From contig CADBJU010000002.1 of NCBI GenBank assembly GCA_902795045.1, forward strand, positions 1 through 64,000: 64,000 nt of DNA, given 5' to 3'. The DNA is from Oscillospiraceae bacterium (GTDB taxonomy: Bacteria; Bacillota; Clostridia; Oscillospirales; Oscillospiraceae). This document shows positions 32,990 through 41,364 of this stretch, one piece after another; the stretch's first letter is position 1; the number at the start of each line of letters is the position of its first letter. The notes beneath the pieces were generated by a model. It was not told the origin of the DNA, made no database searches, and saw only the letters and a list, made by a program, of their open reading frames with translations. The position numbers and the translations under genes were made by a program.

Positions 32990-34072
32990 ATGAGTTATAT
33001 CGTTCCTATCGGCCCCTACCATCCCGCATTGGAGGAGCCCATCCACGCAAAGCTCTACACCGAGGGTGAACTCATCAAGGACGCGGAGGTCTTTGTGGGC
33101 TATAACCACCGCGGCATCGAAAAGCTCGCCACCGAGCGCAACGCCATCCAGACCCTGGTCCTGGTCGAGCGCGTGTGCGGCATCTGTTCCCACTCCCACG
33201 CCCTGACCTACGCCATGTGCGTCGAGCAGATCAACGGTGTTGAGGTGCCCAAACGCGGCGAGTATATCCGCGTTATTACCGCCGAGCTTGAGCGCCTGCA
33301 CTCCCACCTGCTGTGGCTGGGCGTGGCCTGCCACGTCATCGGCCACGACAGCATGTTCATGCATATCTGGGACGAGCGTGAGCTCGTGATGGACCTTCTG
33401 GAGGAGCTCAGCGGCAACCGCGTCAACTATGCCATGGTCACCATCGGCGGCGCGAGGCGCGATATCAACGATGAGCTGAAGGCAAAATTATTGAAGTCCC
33501 TCGATAAGCTCAAGGGCCCCATGGACCGCATCGTCGAGATCGCCCTCAACGACAAGACCATCGCCCTTCGTACCAAGGGCGTCGGCGTTCTGGAGCGGGA
33601 TGTTGCCATCCGCCTCGGCGCGATCGGCCCGCATGCCCGCGCCTCGGGCGTGGATGTGGATGTGCGCCGCGATTCGCCCTACTGCTCCTATGGTGATTTC
33701 AAGTTCGATATCCCAGTGGTGCAGAGCGGCGACGTATTTGCCCGCGTGGTGGTGCGTGCCCTCGAGTGCTACGAGAGCATCAAGATCATTGAGCAGGCGC
33801 TCATCAACCTGCCCGACGGGCCCATCAATCTCGGCAACAAGCTCCCGAAGATCCAGAAGGGGAGCGCCGTCTGCCGCCATGAGGCGCCCAGAGGCCAGCT
33901 GACTCAGATGGTCGTGGGCAACGGCGGCTTCAATAATTACCGCCTGAGCGTACACGTCCCCAGCTACAAGAATACCCCGACGGTGCCCTACATGCTGCGC
34001 GGCAACAGCGTGGCCGACGCCGGCCTCATCATCGCCAGCATCGACCCCTGTTTCAGCTGCCTTGACCGCTGA
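32990..34072 (+). CDS. Group 4 [NiFe] hydrogenase large subunit (MbhL-like)
   Basis: A 360-residue catalytic subunit related to NuoD. The nickel ligands are present: RVCGICSHSH (C63, C66) and DPCFSCLDR (C354, C357). It is therefore a true hydrogenase, not a complex I subunit, which lacks these cysteines. It makes or oxidises H2 and passes electrons to the NuoB-like subunit. The protein ends exactly at DPCFSCLDR, so the C-terminal tail normally removed by a maturation protease is missing. The stop overlaps the hypA start by one base. Confidence 0.94.
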   Translation: MSYIVPIGPYHPALEEPIHAKLYTEGELIKDAEVFVGYNHRGIEKLATERNAIQTLVLVERVCGICSHSHALTYAMCVEQINGVEVPKRGEYIRVITAELERLHSHLLWLGVACHVIGHDSMFMHIWDERELVMDLLEELSGNRVNYAMVTIGGARRDINDELKAKLLKSLDKLKGPMDRIVEIALNDKTIALRTKGVGVLERDVAIRLGAIGPHARASGVDVDVRRDSPYCSYGDFKFDIPVVQSGDVFARVVVRALECYESIKIIEQALINLPDGPINLGNKLPKIQKGSAVCRHEAPRGQLTQMVVGNGGFNNYRLSVHVPSYKNTPTVPYMLRGNSVADAGLIIASIDPCFSCLDR

Positions 34073-34413
34073 TGCACGAGTTAGGGTTAACCAAAAACAT
34101 CATCGACCTTGTCGCGAAGGAAGCGGAAAAATCCGGCTTTACCCGGACGCTTGAGATCCGCATGAAGCTCGGCGAGTATTCGGATGTGGTCCCGGAATAC
34201 ATCCTTGACCTCTTCCCGTACGCCGCAAAGGGGACTGTGGCCGAAGGCGCGCAGCTCTTTTTCGAGCACGTGCCCGGACGCTTTCAGTGCCGCGGCTGCG
34301 GCTATGAAGGCCCGGTGGACCGGAAGAAAGCCTGCTGCCCGGACTGCGGCGGCACAGCCCTTAAGATGACCGCCGGCCGCGAGTTCTTCGTCGACAGCCT
34401 CAAGGTCGAATAG
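34072..34413 (+). CDS. hypA: Hydrogenase nickel incorporation protein HypA
   Basis: A 113-residue HypA. The N-terminal MHELGLTKNII contains the nickel-binding His2. A zinc site is formed by CRGCGYE and CCPDCGG near residues 74-92. It delivers nickel to the large subunit, usually with the GTPase HypB, which is not found in this window. Its start overlaps the large-subunit stop (TGATG), which ties its dose to its client. Confidence 0.94.
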   Translation: MHELGLTKNIIDLVAKEAEKSGFTRTLEIRMKLGEYSDVVPEYILDLFPYAAKGTVAEGAQLFFEHVPGRFQCRGCGYEGPVDRKKACCPDCGGTALKMTAGREFFVDSLKVE

Positions 34414-34466
34414 AAGTCATATTCCGCACTTTGCATTCGCTTGCTCCTCAAAGTAATTCAAATCCG

Positions 34467-34605
34467 TATTTGAGGCAGCTTTGCCGCCTCAAATACACCC
34501 TGAGGCGAGCTATGCGAGCCCTCTTGCCGACCAAACGCGGCGTGTCACGCACCGCCGCGTGCGATAAGCAAGAGTAAACTCAAATGCAAACAGTGTTTGC
34601 ATTTG
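34467..34605 (-). repeat. Structured intergenic repeat, copy B
   Basis: An inverted-orientation member of the family at 32383, 62215 and 63381. Read on the minus strand: CAAATGCAAAC/GTTTGCATTTG hairpin, CTCTTGC pairing GCAAGAG, inner stem ACGCGGCG/CGCCGCGT, and final hairpin TATTTGAGGCGGC/GCTGCCTCAAATA. Base pairs differ from the other copies, but pairing is kept. It separates hypA from the Mrp-like genes. Confidence 0.75.
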
Positions 34606-34629
34606 AAAGAATGAAAGGAGAGGATTCAC

Positions 34630-35148
34630 TTGCCCAAGACGAAATTTCCCGCAGTGATATCCACCTTCTGCCTGTGTTTTGTTTTCTGGCTGCTCCTCAC
34701 GTGGAATTTTTCGGCACAGGAAATGATCGCGGGCGCGGTGGTGAGCCTCGCGGCGGCTCTTTTCGCATCGAAATTCTTCATCCACGAAGATGCCTTCTGG
34801 CTCTTTAAGCCCGCAAAGTTGGGCGCGCTGATCGTGTATATATTTACCTTCCTGCGCGAGCTTGTGAAGGCCAACGTCGACGTTGCCAAGCGCGTATTCG
34901 GCGGCTGCAAAGACGTAAACCCCGGCATCGTGAAGGTTCCCGTGAATCTCAAGGGCGACTATGCCCAGGCGATGCTTGCAAACTCCATCACCCTCACCCC
35001 CGGCACCATTACAATGGACATTGCCGAGCAGGAGGGCAAGACATACTATTACATCCATTGGATCGACGTAGCCGAGACTGACCGTGATAAAGCCGGAGAG
35101 CTCATCAAGGGCAGCCTTGAGAAAGGAATCGGGAGGATATGGCAATGA
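34630..35148 (+). CDS. Mrp/MnhE-type subunit of membrane-bound hydrogenase (MbhA-like)
   Basis: A 172-residue membrane protein of the Na+/H+ antiporter subunit E family. Two hydrophobic segments occur in the first 60 residues (FCLCFVFWLLLTWNF and MIAGAVVSLAAALFA); the cytoplasmic half has the family signature ANSITLTPGTITMDI and YYIHWIDV. The only sensible start is the TTG at 34630, seven bases after GGAGAGG. It begins the Mrp-like half of the complex, and overlaps the next gene by 10 bases. Confidence 0.9.
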   Translation: MPKTKFPAVISTFCLCFVFWLLLTWNFSAQEMIAGAVVSLAAALFASKFFIHEDAFWLFKPAKLGALIVYIFTFLRELVKANVDVAKRVFGGCKDVNPGIVKVPVNLKGDYAQAMLANSITLTPGTITMDIAEQEGKTYYYIHWIDVAETDRDKAGELIKGSLEKGIGRIWQ

Positions 35149-35411
35149 TGGAACTGCTTGTTTTTGCCGCGGCCTTTGCCTTCCTCGCTGTGATCTGCCT
35201 GTACAGGCTGGCAAAGGGCCCGACGCCCGCCGACCGCATGGTCGCCGGCGACAGCATGGACGTGCTGGTCTGCTGCGCAATGATCCTGTATTCGCTCTAT
35301 TCCGGCAGGGGTATCTATCTCGATATCGCCATCATCTGCGCGCTGTTCGGCATTGTGGATACCATGCTGGTCGGCCGCTATCTCGGCGGTGGAAAGGGGC
35401 TGCACAAATGA
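35139..35411 (+). CDS. MnhF-type subunit of membrane-bound hydrogenase (MbhB-like)
   Basis: A 90-residue protein with three membrane segments of the Mrp subunit F family; YRLAKGPTPADRMVAGDSMD is the conserved first loop. It forms part of the ion-translocating module. It overlaps its neighbours on both sides by a few bases, so the row is translated as a coupled series. Confidence 0.9.
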   Translation: MAMMELLVFAAAFAFLAVICLYRLAKGPTPADRMVAGDSMDVLVCCAMILYSLYSGRGIYLDIAIICALFGIVDTMLVGRYLGGGKGLHK

Positions 35412-35746
35412 GAATCGTAATTGACATTCTGCTTGCTGTGGGCTTCATCTTCGCCCTCGCCGGAGCAAAGGGCCTTCTGCAGATGCCCGACGCCTTCTGC
35501 CGCATGCAGGCGAGCACCTGCATCTCCACGCTCGGCGTGCTCGGCGTCATCGCGGGCGGCGCGCTCTACGCCTTCTTCGTGATGGGCAGTGTCGCCACGG
35601 GCGTGAAGATCCTGCTCATCGGCCTGCTCATCATCACCATCAACCCCATCGGCGCCCACGCCATCGCCAAGGGCGCCTACCGCAGCGGCATCCGTCCCGA
35701 CAAAGAGATGGAAATCGACGATTACGGGAGGGATATCAATGAGTAA
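35408..35746 (+). CDS. MnhG-type subunit of membrane-bound hydrogenase (MbhC-like)
   Basis: A 112-residue protein with three membrane segments of the Mrp subunit G family. AGAKGLLQMPDAFCRMQAST matches the family's G-x-x-R-x-PD-x-x-x-R-x-H region, and NPIGAHAIAKGAYRSG the last segment. The ATG at 35408 overlaps the preceding stop (ATGA). It is part of the ion-translocating module. Confidence 0.9.
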   Translation: MRIVIDILLAVGFIFALAGAKGLLQMPDAFCRMQASTCISTLGVLGVIAGGALYAFFVMGSVATGVKILLIGLLIITINPIGAHAIAKGAYRSGIRPDKEMEIDDYGRDINE

Positions 35747-35993
35747 TCTTGTTGTGCTTCTCGACGTGCTGGTCGTGCTCGGCGTCGTGGTCTCCGCGAT
35801 CCTTGCCTGCCACTTTGAAAACCTTCTGAGCGCGGTCATCTCCCTGGCCGTGACCGGCATCTTCTGCGCGGGAGCCTTCCTCGTGATGCACGCGCCGGAC
35901 GTGGCCATTTCCGAGGCCGCCGTCGGCGCGGCCCTGACCCCGCTGGTGCTGCTGGTCGCGCTCAAGAAAATGAGAGGAGGGAAGGACAGATGA
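35739..35993 (+). CDS. DUF4040-type hydrogenase membrane subunit (MbhD-like)
   Basis: An 84-residue protein of three membrane segments. LLSAVISLAVTGIFCAGAFL and MHAPDVAISEAAVGAALTPL match the C-terminal piece of Mrp subunit A that stands alone as MbhD in hydrogenases. The acidic residues in APDVAISEAAVG are candidates for the ion path. It overlaps both neighbours by a few bases. Confidence 0.88.
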   Translation: MSNLVVLLDVLVVLGVVVSAILACHFENLLSAVISLAVTGIFCAGAFLVMHAPDVAISEAAVGAALTPLVLLVALKKMRGGKDR

Positions 35994-36349
35994 AAAAATG
36001 GCTCACCTATGTCTCCCTCGGCGTGATCCTCTTCTCCTGCGTCTTTGCTGCCTTCACCATGGGCGACATGGAGCGCAGCTATGAGGGCAGCCACGCTGCC
36101 GTCTCGGCTTATGAGCTCCAGCAGGATCCCGAGAGCTACGACGACAGCTTCCCCTCCGGCGCGGCTGACGCCATTGTCCAGCAAAACCTCGCGAATACGC
36201 GCGCCGTCAACGACGTGACCTCCATCGTCTTCGACTTCCGTGGCTACGATACCATGGGCGAGGCATTCATCCTTGTCACTGCCGTGACGGGCAGCGCCGT
36301 CATCCTCTTCAAGAAAAAAGCAGAGAAGGAGGACGATAAAGATGAATGA
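35990..36349 (+). CDS. MbhE-like hydrogenase membrane subunit
   Basis: A 119-residue protein with one membrane segment at each end (WLTYVSLGVILFSCVFAAF and AFILVTAVTGSAVILF) and a hydrophilic middle. NDVTSIVFDFRGYDTMGEAFIL matches the MbhE/MrpA C-terminal type (N-x-V-T-x-I-x-x-x-F-R-x-x-D-T-x-G-E). The charged tail KKKAEKEDDKDE is cytoplasmic. The start overlaps the preceding stop (ATGA). Confidence 0.88.
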   Translation: MKKWLTYVSLGVILFSCVFAAFTMGDMERSYEGSHAAVSAYELQQDPESYDDSFPSGAADAIVQQNLANTRAVNDVTSIVFDFRGYDTMGEAFILVTAVTGSAVILFKKKAEKEDDKDE

Positions 36350-36794
36350 AAAACCCGTCATCAAGAACGTGATCCCCCGCTGCGGCGCGGATAAGATCCT
36401 GCCCATCGGGATCGTGTACATGTTCTACATCATCCTCCACGGCCACCTGTCTCCCGGCGGCGGCTTCCAGGGCGGCGTTCTGATGGTCGCGCTGGTGGCG
36501 CTGCTCTACATGGGTCACGGCTACGAGGAGACCGTCAGCTCCCTGAGCTATCACATCCTGCACACCACCGAGGGCCTTGCCTCCATCTTCTATGTGGCGC
36601 TGGGTCTTCTGGGTGTGGCCATGGGCGCGCAGTTTGCCCAGAACGTCCTGTACACCCACGGCGCCATCGGCGACCTCTACAGCTCCGGCACCATCTTCTG
36701 GATGAACGTGACCGTCGGCATCAAGGTCATCACCGGCGTCGGCTCCATCGCCCTGCTGATGCTGGGCGTGGCAAATGAGAAAGAGGTGATCTGA
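36342..36794 (+). CDS. MnhB-type subunit of membrane-bound hydrogenase (MbhF-like)
   Basis: A 150-residue protein with four membrane segments of the Mrp subunit B family. LHGHLSPGGGFQGGVLMVAL is the family hallmark (GH-x-x-PGGGFQGG). It overlaps its upstream neighbour by eight bases and ends one base before the next gene. Confidence 0.93.
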   Translation: MNEKPVIKNVIPRCGADKILPIGIVYMFYIILHGHLSPGGGFQGGVLMVALVALLYMGHGYEETVSSLSYHILHTTEGLASIFYVALGLLGVAMGAQFAQNVLYTHGAIGDLYSSGTIFWMNVTVGIKVITGVGSIALLMLGVANEKEVI

Positions 36795-36795
36795 G

Positions 36796-37146
36796 ATGAT
36801 ACAGTTTAATTATGTCTGTGCCTTCTTCCTCATCGTACTCGGCTTCTATACCATCGTCACCAAGTACAATCTCGTCAAGACCGTCATCGGCATGTCCATC
36901 ATGGACTACGGCGTGAATCTGCTCATCATCTCCATCGGCTACACCCCCGGCGGCACCGCCCCGATCTTCACCAAGGGTGAGCTTACGCAGGCCAGCTACT
37001 TCGTCGACCCCATTCCCCAGGCCCTGACCCTGACGAGCATCGTCATCGGCGCCTGCGTCACGGCCATGTCCATGTCCCTCGTCATGCGCCTGCATGAATC
37101 CTACGGCACGCTCGATACAAGAGAGATAAGGAGGCTGAGAGGATGA
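36796..37146 (+). CDS. MnhC/NuoK-type subunit of membrane-bound hydrogenase (MbhG-like)
   Basis: A 116-residue protein with three membrane segments of the NuoK/MnhC family. KTVIGMSIMDYGVNLLIISIGY and DPIPQALTLTSIVIGACVTA are the typical second and third segments. It contributes to the conserved charged axis of the antiporter module. It overlaps the next gene by four bases. Confidence 0.93.
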   Translation: MIQFNYVCAFFLIVLGFYTIVTKYNLVKTVIGMSIMDYGVNLLIISIGYTPGGTAPIFTKGELTQASYFVDPIPQALTLTSIVIGACVTAMSMSLVMRLHESYGTLDTREIRRLRG

Positions 37147-39077
37147 ATCTTGCAAATATGACGGATTACCATCACTTTCCGATCTATTCGGTGATGGTCC
37201 TGTTCCTCGGCGCCTTCATCATTGCCGCCTGCGGCTCCAAGCCCTCGAAGGACCCCAAAAACCCCGCGGGCTTCCGCGCCTGGATCGCGCTGTGCGCAAC
37301 GGCCCTGAGCCTGTTCTTCCTCGGCTCGCTCGTCAAGCCCGTCATGCTGGAAGGGGAGATCATCTCCTACTGGATGGGCTCGCGCGCCATTGCGGGCGGC
37401 TACGCCATCGGCATCGCGATGGAAGTCGACGCCCTGAGCCTCTTCTTCGCGCTGCTGATTGCCACGGCGGTGTTCGTCTCCGCCATCTACTCCATCCGCT
37501 ACATGGTGCATGATGAGTGCGTGCCCCAGTACTATGTGCTCTACTGCATGCTGGCGGGCGGCGTTCTGGGCCTGGTCCTCTCGGGCGACATCTTCAACAT
37601 GTTCATCATGGTGGAGATCCTCACCTTCGCGGCTGTGGCCCTGACCTCCTTCCGCACCAAGGTCTACGGTGCGCTGGAAGCGGCGTTCAAGTACCTGGTC
37701 GTGGGCTGCATGGGCTCCACGGCGATCCTCACCGGCGTCATCATGCTCTACGCCCAGTACCACACCCTGAACCTGGCGCAGCTTGCAAACCTGATCCCCG
37801 GCACCATGAACAACGCAACCAAGCTGGCCTTCGCGTTCCTCTACATCGGTTTCAGCACCAAGGCCTTCATCGTGCCCTTCCACCCGCTGGCGGCCGACGC
37901 CCACGGCGCGGCCCCCGCGTCCATCTCGGTGCTGATCTCCGGCGTGCTCACGAAGTCCGGCATCTACGGCATCATTCGTCTTACCTACTTCCTGTTCCAG
38001 ACGATGAACCTCGGCTCCATGCAGTTCATGCTGGTCTTCATCGGCAGCATCTCCATGTTCGTCTGCGTGACGATGGCCCTTGCCCAGCATGACTTCAAGC
38101 GTCTGCTTGCTTACCACTCCATCTCCCAGATCGGCTACGTGCTGGCGGCGGTGGGCCTTTCCACCTCCCTCGGTATCTCCGCGGGCCTCTACCACGCGAT
38201 GAACCACACGCTCTTCAAGGGCCTGCTGTTCCTTGCCGCGGGCGCTGTCCTGCATGAGACCGGCACCACCGACCTCGGGAAGCTCGGCGGCCTCAGCAAA
38301 AAGATGCCGCACACCACCGTCCTCTTCCTGATCGGCGCCTTCTCCATCAGCGGCGTGCCGCCCTTCAACGGCTTTGCCTCCAAGTGGATGATCTATCAGG
38401 CGACCTATCAGAAGGCGGTCGAGTCCAATAACATCGGCTTCCTGCTTGTGACCGTCATCGCCCTTGTCACCTCCACGCTGACGCTTGCCTCCTTTGTCAA
38501 GGTCAGCCAGTCCGTCTTCTTCGGTCAGATGCCCAAGGAGTACGAAAACGTCAAGGAAGTTCCCTTCGGCATGCGTCTTGCCATGGGGATCCTTGCGTGC
38601 CTGTGCATCGTGACCGGTCTGTTCCCGAAGACCGTGACCGGCGTTTTGACCGAGCCTGCCGCCAGGGCAGTCGCCAACGTCGGCGAGTACATCACTGCCA
38701 TGGGCTTTAAGTCCAATCTCCCCGCGCCGAACGTGACCTTTGCCCAGGTCGGCGTCTGGGAGCCCATCAACTGGCTGCTGATCCTCTGCATCGCGCTTCT
38801 CGCCCTGACCATCGTTGCTGTCGCCGGCAAGTATGACCGCGTCAGCGAGCGCACCGAGGACGATACCGTGGATACCAAGTACCAGCTCTTCTACGGCGGC
38901 GAAAAGAACGTGTACTCCCAGGTGGGCGGCGGAGACCTGTTCTGGGGCTTCAAGCACAACTGGAGACACTATTTTGACTTCATGCACAATCTGCACAGCG
39001 GCATCGTGAACGACTACGCCCTCTGGGCGGTGGTCGCGCTGGCCCTTGCGATCGTGTACATGATGATCGTGCTTTAA
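37143..39077 (+). CDS. MnhD/NuoN-type ion-pumping subunit of hydrogenase (MbhH-like, extended)
   Basis: A 644-residue antiporter-like membrane protein. The core has the key features of the family: MVEILTFAAVALTSF, FHPLAADAHGAAPASISVLISGV (lysine-rich ion path nearby), LLAYHSISQIGYVLAAVGLS, and NHTLFKGLLFLAAGAV. About 130 residues follow the usual core, including a soluble stretch (TEDDTVDTKYQLFYGG) and one last membrane segment (ALWAVVALALAIVYMMIV). Standalone MbhI supplies a similar part in archaeal Mbh, so this looks like an H-I fusion; no separate mbhI gene is seen. Confidence 0.92.
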   Translation: MNLANMTDYHHFPIYSVMVLFLGAFIIAACGSKPSKDPKNPAGFRAWIALCATALSLFFLGSLVKPVMLEGEIISYWMGSRAIAGGYAIGIAMEVDALSLFFALLIATAVFVSAIYSIRYMVHDECVPQYYVLYCMLAGGVLGLVLSGDIFNMFIMVEILTFAAVALTSFRTKVYGALEAAFKYLVVGCMGSTAILTGVIMLYAQYHTLNLAQLANLIPGTMNNATKLAFAFLYIGFSTKAFIVPFHPLAADAHGAAPASISVLISGVLTKSGIYGIIRLTYFLFQTMNLGSMQFMLVFIGSISMFVCVTMALAQHDFKRLLAYHSISQIGYVLAAVGLSTSLGISAGLYHAMNHTLFKGLLFLAAGAVLHETGTTDLGKLGGLSKKMPHTTVLFLIGAFSISGVPPFNGFASKWMIYQATYQKAVESNNIGFLLVTVIALVTSTLTLASFVKVSQSVFFGQMPKEYENVKEVPFGMRLAMGILACLCIVTGLFPKTVTGVLTEPAARAVANVGEYITAMGFKSNLPAPNVTFAQVGVWEPINWLLILCIALLALTIVAVAGKYDRVSERTEDDTVDTKYQLFYGGEKNVYSQVGGGDLFWGFKHNWRHYFDFMHNLHSGIVNDYALWAVVALALAIVYMMIVL

Positions 39078-39089
39078 GGAGGTGGGAAT

Positions 39090-40067
39090 ATGACAGCAAA
39101 CATTTTCCTCAACGGCCTGCAGTATCTGGGCTATATCCTCATTTTCCCGGGCTTCCTGTTCTGCTTCCTGTGCGGCATGCTGCTCGTCGGCATTGACCGC
39201 AAGCTCGTTGCCAGAATGCAGAAGAGAGTCGGCCCCCCGATCCTCCAGCCCTTTTATGATTTCTTTAAACTCTGCGGCAAGGAGACCATCGTCCCCGCCG
39301 CGGCCGAGCGCACCACCTTCCTGGTGGCGCCCATCGTGGGCCTTGCCGCCCTGGTCGTGATCCAGCTCTTTATCCCGATCCACGGCTTCACGGCTTTCTC
39401 CGGCATGGCGGACATCATCGTTATCCTCTACCTGCTGCTGATCCCGGCCCTCGCCGCGATCCTCGGCGCCGCCGCCTCCGGCTCTCCCTACGCCGGCATC
39501 GGCCTGAGCCGTGAGATGGTCACGATCATCGCCTGCGAGCTGCCCTTGGTCCTCGTGCTGCTGGCAGTCGCCAAGACGGTCGGCAACGCCCTCGGCACCG
39601 GCCTGTGCTTCTCCATGAGCGAGATCGCCGAGTACCAGCTCCAGAACGGCAGCCTTATCACCAAGCTCAGCATGATCCCCGCCGCGATCGCCTTCGCCAT
39701 GGTCATCCCCGGCGAGACCGGCAGCCATCCCTTTGACACCGCCGAGGCCGAGACCGAGATCTGCGAAGGCATGCACGCCGAATACAGCGGCGCGCCGCTC
39801 GCGGTCTTCAAGCTCAGCCACGCGGTCAAGGTGCTCACGCTCACGAGCCTTTTTGTCGCGCTGTTCTTCGGCGGCATCGGCACCGGCATCATCGCCTTTG
39901 ACGGCGTGATCGTCTTCGCCCTGTGCGTCGTCGCAACGGCCCTGTTCATCTCCTTTGTCCACGCGGTCACCGCGCGTCTCAAGATCGAGCAGGTATTCAA
40001 ATACTACTGGACCGTCGTGTCCGGCCTTGCGCTTGTCAGCCTTGTGCTCGCATGGTACGGTATGTAA
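39090..40067 (+). CDS. NuoH-like membrane subunit of hydrogenase (MbhM-like)
   Basis: A 325-residue protein with eight membrane segments of the complex I subunit 1 family. KRVGPPILQPFYDFFKLCGKE is the hallmark first loop, and PGETGSHPFDTAEAETEICEG is the second, which lies near the proximal electron and proton path. It anchors the hydrogenase module to the membrane arm. GGAGGTGGG precedes the ATG. Confidence 0.95.
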   Translation: MTANIFLNGLQYLGYILIFPGFLFCFLCGMLLVGIDRKLVARMQKRVGPPILQPFYDFFKLCGKETIVPAAAERTTFLVAPIVGLAALVVIQLFIPIHGFTAFSGMADIIVILYLLLIPALAAILGAAASGSPYAGIGLSREMVTIIACELPLVLVLLAVAKTVGNALGTGLCFSMSEIAEYQLQNGSLITKLSMIPAAIAFAMVIPGETGSHPFDTAEAETEICEGMHAEYSGAPLAVFKLSHAVKVLTLTSLFVALFFGGIGTGIIAFDGVIVFALCVVATALFISFVHAVTARLKIEQVFKYYWTVVSGLALVSLVLAWYGM

Positions 40068-40079
40068 GGAGGGAGCCAA

Positions 40080-40520
40080 ATGTTTAAGAAACTGATCGCG
40101 GAGAGCACCGCAAAATCCCCCTGGCTGTTCCACATCAACAGCGGCTCCTGCAACGGCTGTGATATCGAGCTCGTCGCCGTGCTCACACCGCGCTACGACG
40201 TGGAGCGCCTGGGCTTCAAGCTCGCGGGCAGCCCCCGCCAGGCCGACATCGTGGTCGTCACCGGCCCTGTCACGAGACAGAGCCTTGACCGCGTGCTCAG
40301 CGCCATTTCCCAGGTGCCCGAACCCCGGTGCATCGTCACCATGGGCTCCTGCCCCCAGTCCGGCAACGTCTTCAAGGGCAGCTACTCCGTCTGCGCGCCC
40401 CTGAGCAAGTACGTCCATGTGGACGTGGACATCGCCGGCTGCGCGCCCAAGCCCGAGGCCATCATGGACGGGCTTGTCAAGGCCACCGAAATACTCAAAC
40501 AGAAGAGGGGGCAGAAGTAA
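40080..40520 (+). CDS. [NiFe] hydrogenase small subunit, NuoB-like (MbhJ-like)
   Basis: A 146-residue electron-transfer subunit with the proximal [4Fe-4S] cluster. The cysteines are in GSCNGCDIE near residue 23, MGSCPQSGN near 88 and DIAGCAPKPEA near 121. Loss of the larger ferredoxin-like end of classic small subunits is normal for group 4 enzymes. It overlaps the next gene by one base. Confidence 0.95.
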   Translation: MFKKLIAESTAKSPWLFHINSGSCNGCDIELVAVLTPRYDVERLGFKLAGSPRQADIVVVTGPVTRQSLDRVLSAISQVPEPRCIVTMGSCPQSGNVFKGSYSVCAPLSKYVHVDVDIAGCAPKPEAIMDGLVKATEILKQKRGQK

Positions 40521-41215
40521 TGGATTTCCCGTTTGTGAGAGAAGCCGTCACCAAGCTTTTCAGTAAGCCGAGCTGCGCCATGTACCCCTTCCAGCCCAGC
40601 GAGGCGGCCCCAAACTACCGCGGCCGCATCGTCTTCCACCCGGAGACCTGCATCAACTGCAACATGTGTGAGCGCGTCTGCGCGGGCGGGGCCATCACCC
40701 ACACGAGTGTCAAGAACGAGGACGGGGACGATGTCATCACCCGCAGCTTCGACCTCGGTTCCTGCACCTTCTGCAGCACCTGCGCCGATTTCTGCACCCG
40801 TCACTCCATCGAGCTTACGCAGGATTACCACATGATCGGCATTGAGGAGGGCGACCTGATCGTCTCCGGCACCTTCGTCAAGAAGGCCGTGAAGAAGCCC
40901 GCGCCCAAGCCCGCCGCACCGGCAGCGGCTCCCGCCGCAGCGGAGAAGAAAGCGGACACGCCTGCAGTAGCACCGAAAGCGGACGCACCCGCGGCAGAGG
41001 CGGCACCCGCGGCTCCGGCCATAGAGCCGAGAGGCGACGGCAAGCCGACCCAGGACCCGAGCAAGTGCATCTACTGCACCATCTGTGCCCGCAAGTGCCC
41101 GGGCGAGGCCCTGACGGTGGACCGCAAGGAGAAGATCTGGAAGCTGGACGAGGACAAGTGTGTCGCCTGCGGCACCTGCGCCGACGTCTGCCCGAAAAAC
41201 GCCATCGTCATTTGA
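40520..41215 (+). CDS. NuoI-like ferredoxin subunit with an extra two-cluster domain (MbhN-like)
   Basis: A 231-residue polyferredoxin. Residues 1 to about 120 are the usual NuoI-like part (CINCNMCERVC and CTFCSTCADFC). Then come about 60 residues rich in Ala, Pro and Lys, and then a second ferredoxin domain (CIYCTICARKC and CVACGTCADVC). It could hold four [4Fe-4S] clusters, against two in archaeal MbhN. The added domain probably acts as a tethered electron entry. An intrinsic terminator follows, ending the operon. Confidence 0.93.
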   Translation: MDFPFVREAVTKLFSKPSCAMYPFQPSEAAPNYRGRIVFHPETCINCNMCERVCAGGAITHTSVKNEDGDDVITRSFDLGSCTFCSTCADFCTRHSIELTQDYHMIGIEEGDLIVSGTFVKKAVKKPAPKPAAPAAAPAAAEKKADTPAVAPKADAPAAEAAPAAPAIEPRGDGKPTQDPSKCIYCTICARKCPGEALTVDRKEKIWKLDEDKCVACGTCADVCPKNAIVI

Positions 41216-41268
41216 GACGGAAAGCGAAAACCAAGAAGCGAATAACCCCAAAAGCAAATATCACCCAC

Positions 41269-41297
41269 AAAGGAGCCTGCGAAAGCGGGCTCCTTTT
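41269..41297 (+). terminator. Intrinsic terminator of the hydrogenase operon
   Basis: AAAGGAGCC (41269-41277) pairs with GGCTCCTTT (41288-41296), and the right arm runs into T4. It lies 54 bases after the last hydrogenase gene. Confidence 0.8.
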
Positions 41298-41364
41298 GCA
41301 CGTCCTTGTGTACTGCAAAGACTCGCCTCCCTTGCCACCCTCAGCCGCACCTTCAATCATCTTG

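Noticed and set aside
37101..40418. A 1105-codon minus-strand open frame opposite the hydrogenase membrane genes
   Set aside because: It lies wholly opposite genes with strong family matches, and its His/Asp/Gly-rich translation shows no domain.
32596..41215. Respiratory complex I or a plain Mrp antiporter
   Set aside because: The large subunit keeps all four nickel-binding cysteines, which complex I lacks, and the Mrp-like genes are joined to NuoB/C/D/H/I-like genes with hyp genes, which fits a membrane-bound hydrogenase.
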